From Chloroflexi bacterium RBG_16_48_8 (GTDB lineage Bacteria; Chloroflexota; Anaerolineae; Anaerolineales; E44-bin32): a stretch of DNA of 14,332 nt. The notes below the pieces were generated by a model, which was given only the letters and a program-made list of their open reading frames with translations, made no database searches and was not told where the DNA came from. Positions 1 to 6,860 of this stretch are shown here, piece after piece (the first letter of the stretch is position 1; every line of letters starts with the position of its first letter). The stretch is from assembly GCA_001795115.1 (NCBI GenBank), contig MGNI01000009.1:5258-19589 (forward strand), written 5' to 3'. The position numbers were made by a program, and so were the translations under genes.

Positions 1-74
1 CAATAAACATTTTAGCCGCATACCGGGTCATTTTCTTCGGAAAATCATCGGGGCTTTCGAAATGCTCCGAATGG

Positions 75-488
75 CTACCCTAGCTTGGGTGACCGGTACT
101 TGGCCTCATGACGGTCGAGCAGGATCCACAAAGCTACAATGAGCCAGAGGATGGCAAAAGCCAAAAATGGAATATACCAGGACTCCGGCAGGCCGATCGC
201 TGACCAGACCTCGCGCACTGCTAACACAAGGGGAGAAAATAGGACGATCGGTGTCAAGATCCAGCCATTAAGGTAGGTTATCAAAACCTCGCGTCCATGA
301 AGAGGTTCACGTGCCAAGATTTCGTAGGAGAACCCACTCCCCGTATGAGGCAGAAAGCGCAGGCGGCAGCGAGCCAAAGGGACCACCGGCAAATAAATGA
401 AGGTGAACCATTCTGTCGCGGTTGATTCGTCTTCTACATCGGAAGGACGAACGCCGAGCAAGGTTGTTCCGATACCACTCAGTCTCAT
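75..488 (-). CDS. Small integral membrane protein, function unknown
   Basis: An intact 137-residue frame ending in TAG. Residues 8-14 (TTLLGVR) and 23-40 (TATEWFTFIYLPVVPLAR) form a conserved-looking N-terminal patch of the kind seen in uncharacterised membrane proteins, where a 'TEWFT..YLPLVPL' segment precedes a short soluble loop. Hydrophobic stretches at about 77-92 and 104-124 are probable transmembrane helices, followed by a short charged C-terminus (DRHEAKYR). No enzyme motif or cysteine cluster is visible. The gene is divergent from the galT stub at 757 and has no close partner on its strand inside the window. The coding call rests on the coherent protein composition, and the function is unknown. 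Confidence 0.72.
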   Translation of the reverse strand: MRLSGIGTTLLGVRPSDVEDESTATEWFTFIYLPVVPLARCRLRFLPHTGSGFSYEILAREPLHGREVLITYLNGWILTPIVLFSPLVLAVREVWSAIGLPESWYIPFLAFAILWLIVALWILLDRHEAKYRSPKLG

Positions 489-756
489 TATTGCACCGCC
501 TTAGAGATGGGGTTGCATCGTCATGGTTATTCGCCTTTTTCGATGGGGAGAAGAAGACGGGTCTCCTCGCAGCGTGTATTCTCCATGCAAATATGATGCA
601 ACTCTCAAATGTGATATTAGCGTGCAATGAGAAACGAAAAATTGAATTGTTCTTAAGCATAGCATGGAAGTGCCGCGTTTATAAGGTTAAAATCTCCCTG
701 GATACATTTGTTCCTGGAAGCCGAAAGCGGCTTTGATGCTTTAAGGAGAGAGAACA

Positions 757-879
757 ATGTGTTTCGATCTAAAAGAACGTCCCCATCGGCGCTACAATCC
801 CCTGAACGGCGAGTGGATCCTGGTCTCGCCCCACCGGGCTGAGCGGCCATGGAGTGGATTTTTACAGGGAAATGCCTGA
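757..879 (+). pseudogene. galT: Truncated galactose-1-phosphate uridylyltransferase (galT) N-terminal stub
   Basis: Forty codons start at ATG 757 behind a good Shine-Dalgarno (AAGGAGAG, 743-750) and end at TGA 877-879. Residues 10-32 contain HRRYNPLNGEWILVSPHR followed by AERPW, the hallmark N-terminus of GalT, which transfers UMP between UDP-glucose and galactose-1-phosphate in the Leloir pathway. Family members are about 330-350 residues, so roughly nine tenths of the protein is missing. After W32 the match stops abruptly, and no zinc-binding or HPH active-site segment is found in any frame downstream to 1178. The intact start signals and clean break suggest deletion or recombination near 852 rather than slow erosion. 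The stub cannot be an active enzyme. Confidence 0.85.
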
Positions 880-1178
880 TTCAAATCGGAGGGTTTGACG
901 TATCCAAAGAGCCTGAGGGAGAAGGGAACTTTCCATACCATCCCCAAAAATAACTCCATCCCAATCCTGTCTGTATCCCCATTCAGACTCTCGGCGTCAC
1001 CCTTCATTGGATTGAAGGCAAGAAGGAAGTTCCTGGGATTTTTCGATGTATGATGAAGTATACATGAGAAGCTTTGTGTGGATCGTTGGAAAACGAGGGG
1101 TGGAAATCATCTTCCCATCGCTACGCCTTCTTCCGATAGCACACAGAAAAAGTTCCAGCCTCTACAGGATGGAAAAGC
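880..1178. other. Intergenic stretch with no recognised gene
   Basis: About 300 bases between the galT stub and the TPR remnant. All frames are short, and I could not match any to a family, including the missing part of galT. A small inverted repeat (ATGTAT at about 1045, ATACAT at about 1059) is the only structure noticed. It is probably erased coding sequence left by the event that truncated galT. Confidence 0.5.
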
Positions 1179-1458
1179 ATGAACGCTTCAACTCATGATG
1201 AACTACCCCGCGCAGAACAATCCCTGGAGCAGGGGGAATGTATGGACACCCTCCGGCAAGTGAAGGAGCTTACATCAACGGCTGAGCTTTCCAAGGAGGA
1301 GCTCCTGGCCTACGTGTTTTTCGAAAGCTGTATCAGGATACCGCTTGGAGAAACGGATAAAGCTCTAGCTCTGGCTAAAGAGATCGAGAAAAAATCCATG
1401 AATGAAGAACGTCCTGCTGATCGTGGATGCCTTGATCAACAAAGCGGAGATTTCCTAG
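1179..1458 (+). pseudogene. Broken TPR-like helical repeat protein, N-terminal fragment
   Basis: From ATG 1179 the frame gives a helical N-terminus rich in Glu, Leu and Lys. LSKEELLAYVFFESCIRI is followed by LGETDKALALAKEIEKK, the helix-turn-helix spacing of tetratricopeptide repeats (G-x4-A-L-x-L-A). After about codon 76 (near 1405-1412) the frame becomes nonsense. The neighbouring frame then continues NVLLIVDALINKAEIS, which is the next TPR helix, and meets TAG at 1456-1458 where homologous repeats often carry Trp (TGG). So one frameshift and one stop break the gene, and no repeats follow. In its original frame it would run to 1508 and overlap the next gene, but that tail looks like out-of-frame sequence. 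Binding partner and function are unknown. Confidence 0.65.
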
Positions 1459-1500
1459 CATTTAGACAAACATGGCATACCGATCTTATGATAAACAAAA

Positions 1501-2787
1501 ATGGATAGACATCAAGTGATCGTTGTTGGAGGTGGTCCTGCGGGCTTGATGGCGGCAGGACAAGCCTGTGCCTCTGTTGCTGATACGCTCCTGCTGGAGA
1601 AAATGGAGCACCCTGGTCGTAAGCTTCGCATCACGGGCAAAGGGCGCTGCAATCTCACTAATGTTGCTCCCATTGGAGATTTCATACAACACTTCAATCC
1701 CAATGGGCGTTTTCTCTATTCTGCCTTTTCCCATTTCTTCAGTGACGATTTAATCACCTTTTTAAGCGAACTGGGAGTCGCTACTGTAACCGAGCGCGGT
1801 GGGCGTGTCTTCCCTGTCAGCAACGACGCTCAACATATCGTGGATGCATTGACCAGATGGGCTGAGAAACAGGGTGTTGTCATTCAAGTGCAGACAAAAG
1901 TGGAGCAATTACTCATCGAACAGGGTCGGATTGTGGGGGTTGAAGTCCTTCACAATCCAAAGATCAGAGAGGGAAAGCAATCCAAGGATCGTTCTCTTTC
2001 TCAACGGTACTTTGCTGAGCGGGTCATCCTCACCACCGGCGGTGCATCCTACCCCGGAACTGGTTCAACAGGGGATGGCTACCGGTTGGCAAAGGCCGTT
2101 GGGCACACCATCATACCTATCCGCCCCGCCCTGGTTCCCCTTGAAACCCATGGAGATACTGCTCTCCGATTGAAAGGGCTTAGTTTGCGCAACGCCAACG
2201 TCACCCTGATCGTCGATGGAGAAAAACGGGCTGAGGCGTTTGGCGAAATGCTCTTCACCCATTTCGGTCTCTCCGGGCCTGTTATTCTCACCCTGAGCAG
2301 GAGAGTCGTCGATGCCTTGCGTGATCATCAGGAAGTCACCCTCAGTATTGACCTGAAACCAGCCCTGGATGACGCCAAGCTTGACGCTCGTCTGCTTCAT
2401 GATATCGACCTCCATGGAAAACAGCACTATCAAACATTGCTGCAAGGATTGCTTCCTAAGAAGCTGATCCCTGTCTGCATCGATTTAACCGGCATTCCCC
2501 CGGATAAACAGGCACACCAGATCACATCCCAGGAACGTAGCAGGCTGCGTATCTGGCTGAAGGATTTTCGCTTTCAAGTGACAGGTCACCGCCCTTTTAC
2601 GCAGGCCATCATCACTGCCGGTGGAATAGATACTCGTGAAGTCGATCCACGAACGATGGCTTCGCGTATCATCGATGGGCTGTATTTCGCCGGAGAAGTG
2701 CTGGACATCGACGCCGACACAGGGGGATACAACTTGCAGGCCGCCTTCTCTACCGGTTGGTTGGCAGGACGCTCAACGGTAGAGTAG
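1501..2787 (+). CDS. NAD(P)/FAD-dependent oxidoreductase, HI0933/YhiN/BaiN family
   Basis: An intact 428-residue flavoprotein of normal family length. A Rossmann FAD-binding motif VVGGGPAGLMAAG lies at residues 8-20, followed by the family signature GRKLRITGKGRCNLTN at about 39-54. Further conserved blocks are GGRVFPVSNDA, LTTGGASYPGTGSTGDGY, and EMLFTHFGLSGP, and near the C-terminus ITAGGIDTREVDP and GLYFAGEVLDIDADTGGYN close the second FAD-contact region. The family is cytoplasmic. Some members reduce bile-acid intermediates (BaiN), but most have no known substrate, so I give no substrate. The start at 1501 is supported by placing the dinucleotide motif directly at the N-terminus, although no clear Shine-Dalgarno precedes it (AACAAAAATG). 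It ends in TAG. Confidence 0.93.
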   Translation: MDRHQVIVVGGGPAGLMAAGQACASVADTLLLEKMEHPGRKLRITGKGRCNLTNVAPIGDFIQHFNPNGRFLYSAFSHFFSDDLITFLSELGVATVTERGGRVFPVSNDAQHIVDALTRWAEKQGVVIQVQTKVEQLLIEQGRIVGVEVLHNPKIREGKQSKDRSLSQRYFAERVILTTGGASYPGTGSTGDGYRLAKAVGHTIIPIRPALVPLETHGDTALRLKGLSLRNANVTLIVDGEKRAEAFGEMLFTHFGLSGPVILTLSRRVVDALRDHQEVTLSIDLKPALDDAKLDARLLHDIDLHGKQHYQTLLQGLLPKKLIPVCIDLTGIPPDKQAHQITSQERSRLRIWLKDFRFQVTGHRPFTQAIITAGGIDTREVDPRTMASRIIDGLYFAGEVLDIDADTGGYNLQAAFSTGWLAGRSTVE

Positions 2788-3010
2788 ATCTTATCAATAA
2801 AATAGATAAATACCCGGCTCCATCTCAAATGGGCAAGAGACTTCCAAAACACCGTATACTTAAACGACTACTTGATAGCCCTATTGAAGTGAGGACAAGC
2901 CAACAACCACGAACGGAACCCATTAACATAAAAAACGCCTCCCCTTATCATGCGCTCTCCTTAAAATCTGCCTATCCCTGTTGACAACCAAAGAAATTTA
3001 CGCCAAAGTA

Positions 3011-3042
3011 GAATCGTCGCTTCTAGCCGGGGGGCGACGTTC
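3011..3042 (+). repeat. Inverted repeat (hairpin) in the hydrolase leader
   Basis: CGTCGC (3015-3020) pairs perfectly with GCGACG (3034-3039) across a 13-base loop, and flanking GAA/TTC adds three more pairs across a one-base bulge. There is no T tract after it on either strand, so it is not an obvious terminator. It could be a leader hairpin or an operator. Confidence 0.4.
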
Positions 3043-3218
3043 ATGGGTCTATTTCATTCTGATGAACTTCCCTAGCTCTCTCCTTTCAGGCGTGGGTAGG
3101 TTTCGGCTTGAACCGTTTTAATAAAGGAAAGTGGAAATACCATTGCGTCTAAATACCTTCTATCTACCAATTGTTGAAGGCTTCCGCCGAAAGGTGAAAT
3201 GACTCCCTTCATAGGAAA

Positions 3219-3256
3219 GGGTGGATTTTCATTCAGAAACCACCCCAGAAAAGGAG
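3219..3256 (+). promoter_or_regulatory. 5' UTR hairpin directly upstream of the hydrolase Shine-Dalgarno
   Basis: GGGTGG (3219-3224) pairs with CCACCC (3240-3245). Inside, TTTT and AGAA/GAAA can extend the stem past one A-A mismatch. Five bases later lies AAGGAG (3251-3256), ten bases before ATG 3267. A stem ending this close to the ribosome binding site could modulate access or protect the 5' end of the mRNA. That role is inferred from position only. Confidence 0.45.
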
Positions 3257-3266
3257 TAGATCAAAC

Positions 3267-4508
3267 ATGACTCAAACGAAACGTACTTTTCTTATCCTTT
3301 TGATTTTTCTGGCAACATTTTCTATGTACCCTGCAACGACGGTCACTGCCATAGGCTACTGTGACCCTGATGGTGAACAGTCGTCCGGAGCTATTTACCG
3401 GATTTGCATGCCTGCCCCCGGAAGTTGGAATGGCAGTCTGATCATTTACGCCCATGGCTACGTGCCTTTTTATGAACCTATCCAGATCCCAGATGGCGAC
3501 CTCACCCTGCCGGATGGCACCTACATCCCAGAGATGCTCAATCAGCTCGGATTCGCTTTCGCTGTCACAAGCTACAGCACCAACGGTTTGGCTGTCCGTG
3601 CAGCAGTGGACGATATACGCGAGTTGGCAGAGATCTACGCTTCAAAATATGGGGAACCTAACCAAGTATATCTGATCGGTGGTTCTGAGGGAGGGTTGAT
3701 CACAACCCTCGCGGTTGAAAAATATCCTGATCTCTTTGAGGGCGGGCTTGCAGGTTGTGGACCCATCGGCGATTTCAAGCTCCAGATCAACTTCATTCAG
3801 GATTTCCGGGTGGTCTTCAATTACTTCTTCCCGGGGGTCATTCCCGGCAGTGCGGTGGACATCCCTGAAGAAGTGATGCTGGGATGGGAGGACACCTACA
3901 AAGATGCCGTCGCCAGTGCCATTGCCTCCAACAAGAGTAAAACGGATCAGCTTTTCCGTGTCACCCTTGCAGCCACGGATTGGGGCAGTCAGGAGTCCAA
4001 GCTGGAAACGACGATGTGGCTTATAGGGTACAACATCTTCGCTACCAATGACGCTGAGGAGAAGCTTGGCGGACAGCCTTTTGATAATCGTTGGCGTCTT
4101 TACCTTGGTTCGTGGAATGATTTTCGCCTCAACCGCAAGGTCAAACGCTTCCAGGCCGATTCGGCTGCCATCAACGAACTCAATGCATACTATCAAACCT
4201 CTGGGAAACTCTCCTCCGAATTGGTAACCATGCATACCACGGGGGATCCCCTCATCCCTTACTGGCATACCGCCCTTTACCTTGGCAAGGTCACATCCAA
4301 GGGCTCACTGGCGCACTATATCCACATCCCGATCTTTCGCTATGGTCACTGCAACTTTAAGGCATACGAGATGCTGGTAGGTCTTGCTGTTCTTTATTGG
4401 AAGGTCAATGGTCAGATCTTACCGGGAATCGAGGATGTCATCACGAACCAACAGGAGCTTTCCACTTACAAACAGATGTTGGAGGATGTGGGGATCGATC
4501 AGCCATAG
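3267..4508 (+). CDS. Secreted alpha/beta-hydrolase (serine esterase or peptidase-like)
   Basis: An intact 413-residue protein with a Sec signal peptide: Lys/Arg at 5-6, hydrophobic core 8-20, likely cleavage near residue 28 (TVTA-IG). The mature part has an oxyanion-loop motif YAHGY (61-65) and a nucleophile elbow IGGSEGG with Ser140. Likely charge-relay partners are Asp327 in TTGDPLIPYWHT and His361 in RYGHCNF, in the correct order and spacing for an alpha/beta-hydrolase. The insert between about 170 and 320 would form the lid or cap that sets specificity. It is probably extracytoplasmic, acting on an ester or peptide-like substrate that the sequence does not reveal. The start is supported by AAGGAG at 3251-3256. 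It ends in TAG and has no partner gene in an operon. A tannase/feruloyl-esterase-type or prolyl-oligopeptidase-type activity is possible. Confidence 0.88.
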   Translation: MTQTKRTFLILLIFLATFSMYPATTVTAIGYCDPDGEQSSGAIYRICMPAPGSWNGSLIIYAHGYVPFYEPIQIPDGDLTLPDGTYIPEMLNQLGFAFAVTSYSTNGLAVRAAVDDIRELAEIYASKYGEPNQVYLIGGSEGGLITTLAVEKYPDLFEGGLAGCGPIGDFKLQINFIQDFRVVFNYFFPGVIPGSAVDIPEEVMLGWEDTYKDAVASAIASNKSKTDQLFRVTLAATDWGSQESKLETTMWLIGYNIFATNDAEEKLGGQPFDNRWRLYLGSWNDFRLNRKVKRFQADSAAINELNAYYQTSGKLSSELVTMHTTGDPLIPYWHTALYLGKVTSKGSLAHYIHIPIFRYGHCNFKAYEMLVGLAVLYWKVNGQILPGIEDVITNQQELSTYKQMLEDVGIDQP

Positions 4509-4526
4509 CGAATTTACCCCTGAACC

Positions 4527-4584
4527 ATCCTGCGGCGGGCTTCACGACAAGATAAACGTCAAAGTAATAAGCCCGCCTCAGGAT
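4527..4584. repeat. Long near-perfect inverted repeat between convergent genes
   Basis: ATCCTG (4527-4532) and GGCGGGCTT (4534-4542) pair with AAGCCCGCC (4569-4577) and CAGGAT (4579-4584). This makes a 15-bp stem with one C/T mismatch around a 26-base loop. It sits 18 bases after the hydrolase stop and before the pectate lyase remnant, which reads the other way. Neither side has a T tract, so it is not a classical intrinsic terminator, though it could act as an mRNA 3' end stabiliser or a bidirectional roadblock. A REP-like element is the alternative. Confidence 0.6.
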
Positions 4585-4612
4585 TTATCCCGCTAACTAA
4601 CCGTTGGCGTTT

Positions 4613-4925
4613 TCAATCGAACAACGGGTACAAATACGTCTCAAAGTTGGTAAACCCATCACGATCCAGATCCTCAGCCCCGGCGGTGATATCCTATGGG
4701 TCCAGCCCATCTCCAGCTCCCATTCATCCGGTATGCCATCATGGTCCGGTTCGGCAGCTGGGATACGAGGTCCCAGACGGTATACCCTCCTACTTCCGCC
4801 GGCGAGTCGATCCGGTTGCATTTCGTACACCCTCAACCACCCGTTGGTTAGCGGCGTCTTGGGGTGGGAGCGTCGCCCCAGCTTCAGCCCAAACCCCTGC
4901 AAAAACCTCTGCTGCACACTTCCTC
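4613..4925 (-). pseudogene. 3' remnant of a secreted PL1-family pectate lyase, several frameshifts
   Basis: No single frame is long, but joining three minus-strand frames gives the C-terminus of a polysaccharide lyase family 1 enzyme. In order: AGATLPPQDAANQRVVEGVR then NATG (about 4880-4810), DSPAEVGGYTVWDLVS (about 4807-4760), PAAEPDHDGIPDEWELEMG (4756-4700), and AEDLDRDGFTNFETYLYPLF with stop TGA 4613-4615. Family knowledge: bacterial PL1 lyases end in RDAVD.R(I/V)V..VR..TG..I..P.EVGG, then a calcium-binding-like D.DGMPD.WE / D.DG.TN.EEYL tail. The parallel beta-helix catalytic core is absent, since stops fill every frame 5' of about 4925. Each of the three frame changes is explained by loss of one base from a short homopolymer: GGG near 4812, CCCC near 4758, and GGGGG near 4680. 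The remnant is not functional. Confidence 0.72.
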
Positions 4926-4976
4926 ACTACTAACTGAGTTCATCAAGATCAGGACACCCCAACATAAAAGGAAACC

Positions 4977-5297
4977 TTAGGTGATTCCCTTCTGCTGATC
5001 CATGCCCGCTAATTTCTCACGCGCCACTTCATTCAGATCCAATCCCAATAGATCCAGCGCGATGCAGCCCATCATGATGGCATCAAAGACCTCAATGCCA
5101 AGATCTTTTGAGGAGGGTGACGAGTTGGCGTTATTTCGAACATAACTTGCAGACATCCGCAGGCGTTTGTCGATCGCCTCCGCCACCTCTGTCGCCATGA
5201 AGTCAAGGCAGTCCGTTAGATTTGGTTCTTCCCATTGCTCAGCTTCGATCCACCTTTTTCGACGGTCTCTGATCACTGCCTGAATGTCCAACTGCAT
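4977..5297 (-). CDS. MazG-like nucleotide pyrophosphohydrolase-superfamily protein
   Basis: An intact 106-residue helical protein. The MazG metal-binding signature ExxE(12-28)ExxD is present as E37-V-A-E40 and E69-V-F-D72, with exactly 28 residues between the pairs. The C-terminal segment LDLLGLDLNEVAREKLAGM also resembles MazG-like helices. Family members hydrolyse (d)NTPs to monophosphates and pyrophosphate, often as house-cleaning enzymes in the cytoplasm. The preferred nucleotide cannot be read from the sequence. The start is supported by AAGGAG six bases upstream (complement of 5304-5309). It ends in TAA. It lies downstream of the DUF6174-like gene but 295 bases away, so independent transcription is likely. 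Confidence 0.75.
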   Translation of the reverse strand: MQLDIQAVIRDRRKRWIEAEQWEEPNLTDCLDFMATEVAEAIDKRLRMSASYVRNNANSSPSSKDLGIEVFDAIMMGCIALDLLGLDLNEVAREKLAGMDQQKGIT

Positions 5298-5400
5298 AAG
5301 AATCTCCTTGTTCGTTGAAGATGCGTTGCATTATCGCACAGCATGATAGCTGCAAGTCGATCGATTGTCGAGGCGATTGTCCTGCACCATCCTTTGCCAA

Positions 5401-5592
5401 CTAAATTTCCTGGAAATTTTCCCTGTTATTCTCCAACATCCCATCGCGTTTCATAAAAAAGTAAAAACCCGGATCAGGTTCTTGCTTATCAGGATTCCTT
5501 TCCTTCAAAGATGTAAGCTTTCTTTCTATCCAACGCAGTAACAGAACATGTGCTTCCCCTTTGTCAAACAACCTTAGATCCCACGGGAGACA
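5401..5592 (-). other. In-frame 64-codon open extension after the DUF6174-like gene; possible gene fragment
   Basis: Immediately after the TAA of the next gene (5593-5595) the same frame stays open for 63 codons to TAG 5401-5403. The predicted peptide has a protein-like composition (LLLRWIERKLTSLKERN, then DPGFYFFMKRDGM). There is no ATG in frame before its middle and no Shine-Dalgarno for the in-frame TTG. I do not recognise the segment. It may be the 3' end of a lost gene, a stop-separated extension of the upstream protein, or chance. The rest of this gap, 5298-5400, shows only a direct repeat of CGATTGTC near 5363 and 5375. Confidence 0.25.
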
Positions 5593-6078
5593 TTATTCAA
5601 GGGGTTCTAGGCCTAATACTTTGTACGTTATGCCCGCATCCACAAAAAAGAGATAATGAATACTGACCTTGGTGGGATAATGATACTCATCATTAAACTG
5701 CCCTGAAAAGAGCATCGTCCAGGGCACGATCCCAAAGTTGCCGCGAACCTCATCTTCAATGACCATATACAATTCATCGATGGTGTCGAACCCGCCAAAG
5801 ATATTGTCCTCGAGTTCAACTTGATCTTCGGAATAAGATTTGGAGGTCGGCTGCCCATCCTGGACTACAATCGAAATAAGCTCTCCTCGATAGTCACATG
5901 GCCAGCAATTGACTTCCAAGACAAATCGGTAGTCGTCGATCCCCAATTCTGACCATGCTTTGTGATGCCTGTTGAGCGCATTTTGAATCAGGAGATGTCG
6001 AATACCCAGGCTGAAAACCAATACCAACGGACAAGCCAAGGTTACGAGTACACAGCCAACAACAATCTTCTTGAACAT
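5593..6078 (-). CDS. DUF6174-like membrane-anchored or exported protein
   Basis: An intact 161-residue protein. Residues 5-25 (IVVGCVLVTLACPLVLVFSLG) form one hydrophobic segment after a Lys-Lys start, which is either a signal anchor or a signal peptide. The rest resembles the DUF6174 pattern: W42, DDYRFVLEVNCWPC (48-61, with a Cys pair), a short strand VVQDGQPTS, a central helix FDTIDELYMVIEDEV, and a C-terminal strand DAGITYKVLGLEPLE. Family proteins of this type are extracytoplasmic and of unknown function. A strong AGGAGG lies five to ten bases before ATG 6078, which fixes the start. It ends in TAA. The 236 bases upstream to the trmO remnant contain no recognised gene. Confidence 0.72.
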   Translation of the reverse strand: MFKKIVVGCVLVTLACPLVLVFSLGIRHLLIQNALNRHHKAWSELGIDDYRFVLEVNCWPCDYRGELISIVVQDGQPTSKSYSEDQVELEDNIFGGFDTIDELYMVIEDEVRGNFGIVPWTMLFSGQFNDEYHYPTKVSIHYLFFVDAGITYKVLGLEPLE

Positions 6079-6314
6079 TTTTCCTCCTCTATCTCGGGGA
6101 CCCGGTCCTTCAAAATTCCCCTTTACCTATGGAACTTATCAAGACAAATGACCCGGACATTCCTTTTTAATGCGTTTCTCACCTTAGCACAAAGTAGGTT
6201 CAGGGTCATGATAATAATCTGATAATCCGTTGATACAAGATGAAGAAAGTTTTTTGGAGTTAGTTTGAGCTTTTAGATTATTGTGAATTTGGCCTTTTCC
6301 CAAACAATGATGCG

Positions 6315-6765
6315 CTAGAAATATCCCCTCATGAGTCGTTCCACCCACGTCCGGCACAACGGGTTGGTCAATCCGGTCAAAATCCGGGAAGTAGGGCTTG
6401 ATATCCAGGATGGGGGTGCCGTCGATGGCATCCAGGCCTCTCACTTTCAGGATGTTCCCCTGTCTTGAAATCAAGGACACCGCGGTCAAACTGATGGGGT
6501 TCGACCGGTTTTTCGCACGCCGGGCGAAGATGCCGATCTGTGGCATGTCTTCCCTTCCCTGAGGGCGGCAAAGGAGATGATCGTCGGGATCAAATGTGGA
6601 TTGGTGCATGTAGAAGATGACAATAATATGGGAGAATGCTTCGATGCCCTGAAGACCAATGGAAAAATGATCCTCAAGGTGATTTTCTGAAATGACATTT
6701 CCCCAGTCTTCGTCTGTTTCCTATGCAACAGGGGATTTGACAACTCCTATAGGTCTGAGTTCCAT
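6315..6765 (-). pseudogene. trmO: Damaged trmO (TsaA): tRNA N6-threonylcarbamoyladenosine methyltransferase
   Basis: From ATG 6765 the frame reads MELRPIGVVKSPVA, then TAG at codon 15 (6721-6723), then ETDEDWGNVISENHLEDHF and onward without a break. The core has the TrmO/UPF0066 signatures YMHQSTFDPDDHL, GREDMPQIGIFARRAKNR, NPISLTAV, and GLDAIDGTPILDIKPYFPDF. TrmO uses SAM to methylate t6A37 of tRNAs reading ACY codons. At the end VVPD should continue WVERLMRGYF and a TAG (6315-6317), but one extra base near 6347 shifts the frame into a 45-residue nonsense tail ending at 6184. So one premature stop and one frameshift break an otherwise well-kept gene. Restart at ATG 6609 would lose the first third of the protein. 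It is probably inactive unless the lesions are sequence errors. Confidence 0.85.
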
Positions 6766-6788
6766 CGTCAAGTCCTCTGCAATCTGAG

Positions 6789-6823
6789 ATAGGCAATCTA
6801 GAAAAAATCACTTTACTGCCTAT
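6789..6823. repeat. 7-bp inverted repeat between trmO remnant and MBL gene
   Basis: ATAGGCA (6789-6795) is perfectly complementary to TGCCTAT (6817-6823) over a 21-base A/T-rich loop. It lies 38 bases after the MBL gene stop on the minus strand and 24 bases before the trmO start. There is no T tract beyond the 3' arm on either strand. It may be an mRNA 3' hairpin or an operator for trmO. Confidence 0.3.
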
Positions 6824-6860
6824 TAAAGAAGGGTTTCAAGAGAGTAGATTATAGTATGGA

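Larger units (their letters stand above)
2788..3266. other. Long intergenic leader of the secreted hydrolase
   Basis: No gene is recognised in these 479 bases. A consensus -35-like TTGACA lies at 2981-2986, but the -10 candidates are poor (CAAAGT at 17-bp spacing, TAGAAT at 22-bp spacing). Two hairpins follow at 3011-3042 and 3219-3245, and the second abuts the ribosome binding site of the hydrolase. An AT-rich weak inverted repeat (TTATC...GATAA, about 2790-2808) lies just after the flavoprotein stop and has no T tract. The region is most simply a promoter plus a structured 5' untranslated leader for the gene at 3267. Confidence 0.45.

Noticed and set aside
30..45. Small hairpin ATTTTC-TTCG-GAAAAT near the window start
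   Set aside because: It is a stable UUCG-type tetraloop, but it is short, lacks a T tract and has no clear gene association at the window edge.
2065..2445. 126-codon minus-strand open frame
   Set aside because: It lies fully inside the flavoprotein gene on the opposite strand and has no recognisable protein features.
3642..4268. 208-codon minus-strand open frame
   Set aside because: It is antisense to the secreted hydrolase, whose motifs and signal peptide are convincing. The antisense peptide shows no family pattern.
6721..6723. Pyrrolysine read-through of TAG in trmO
   Set aside because: TAG ends several intact genes in the window, TrmO is not a known pyrrolysine protein, and the gene has a separate frameshift.
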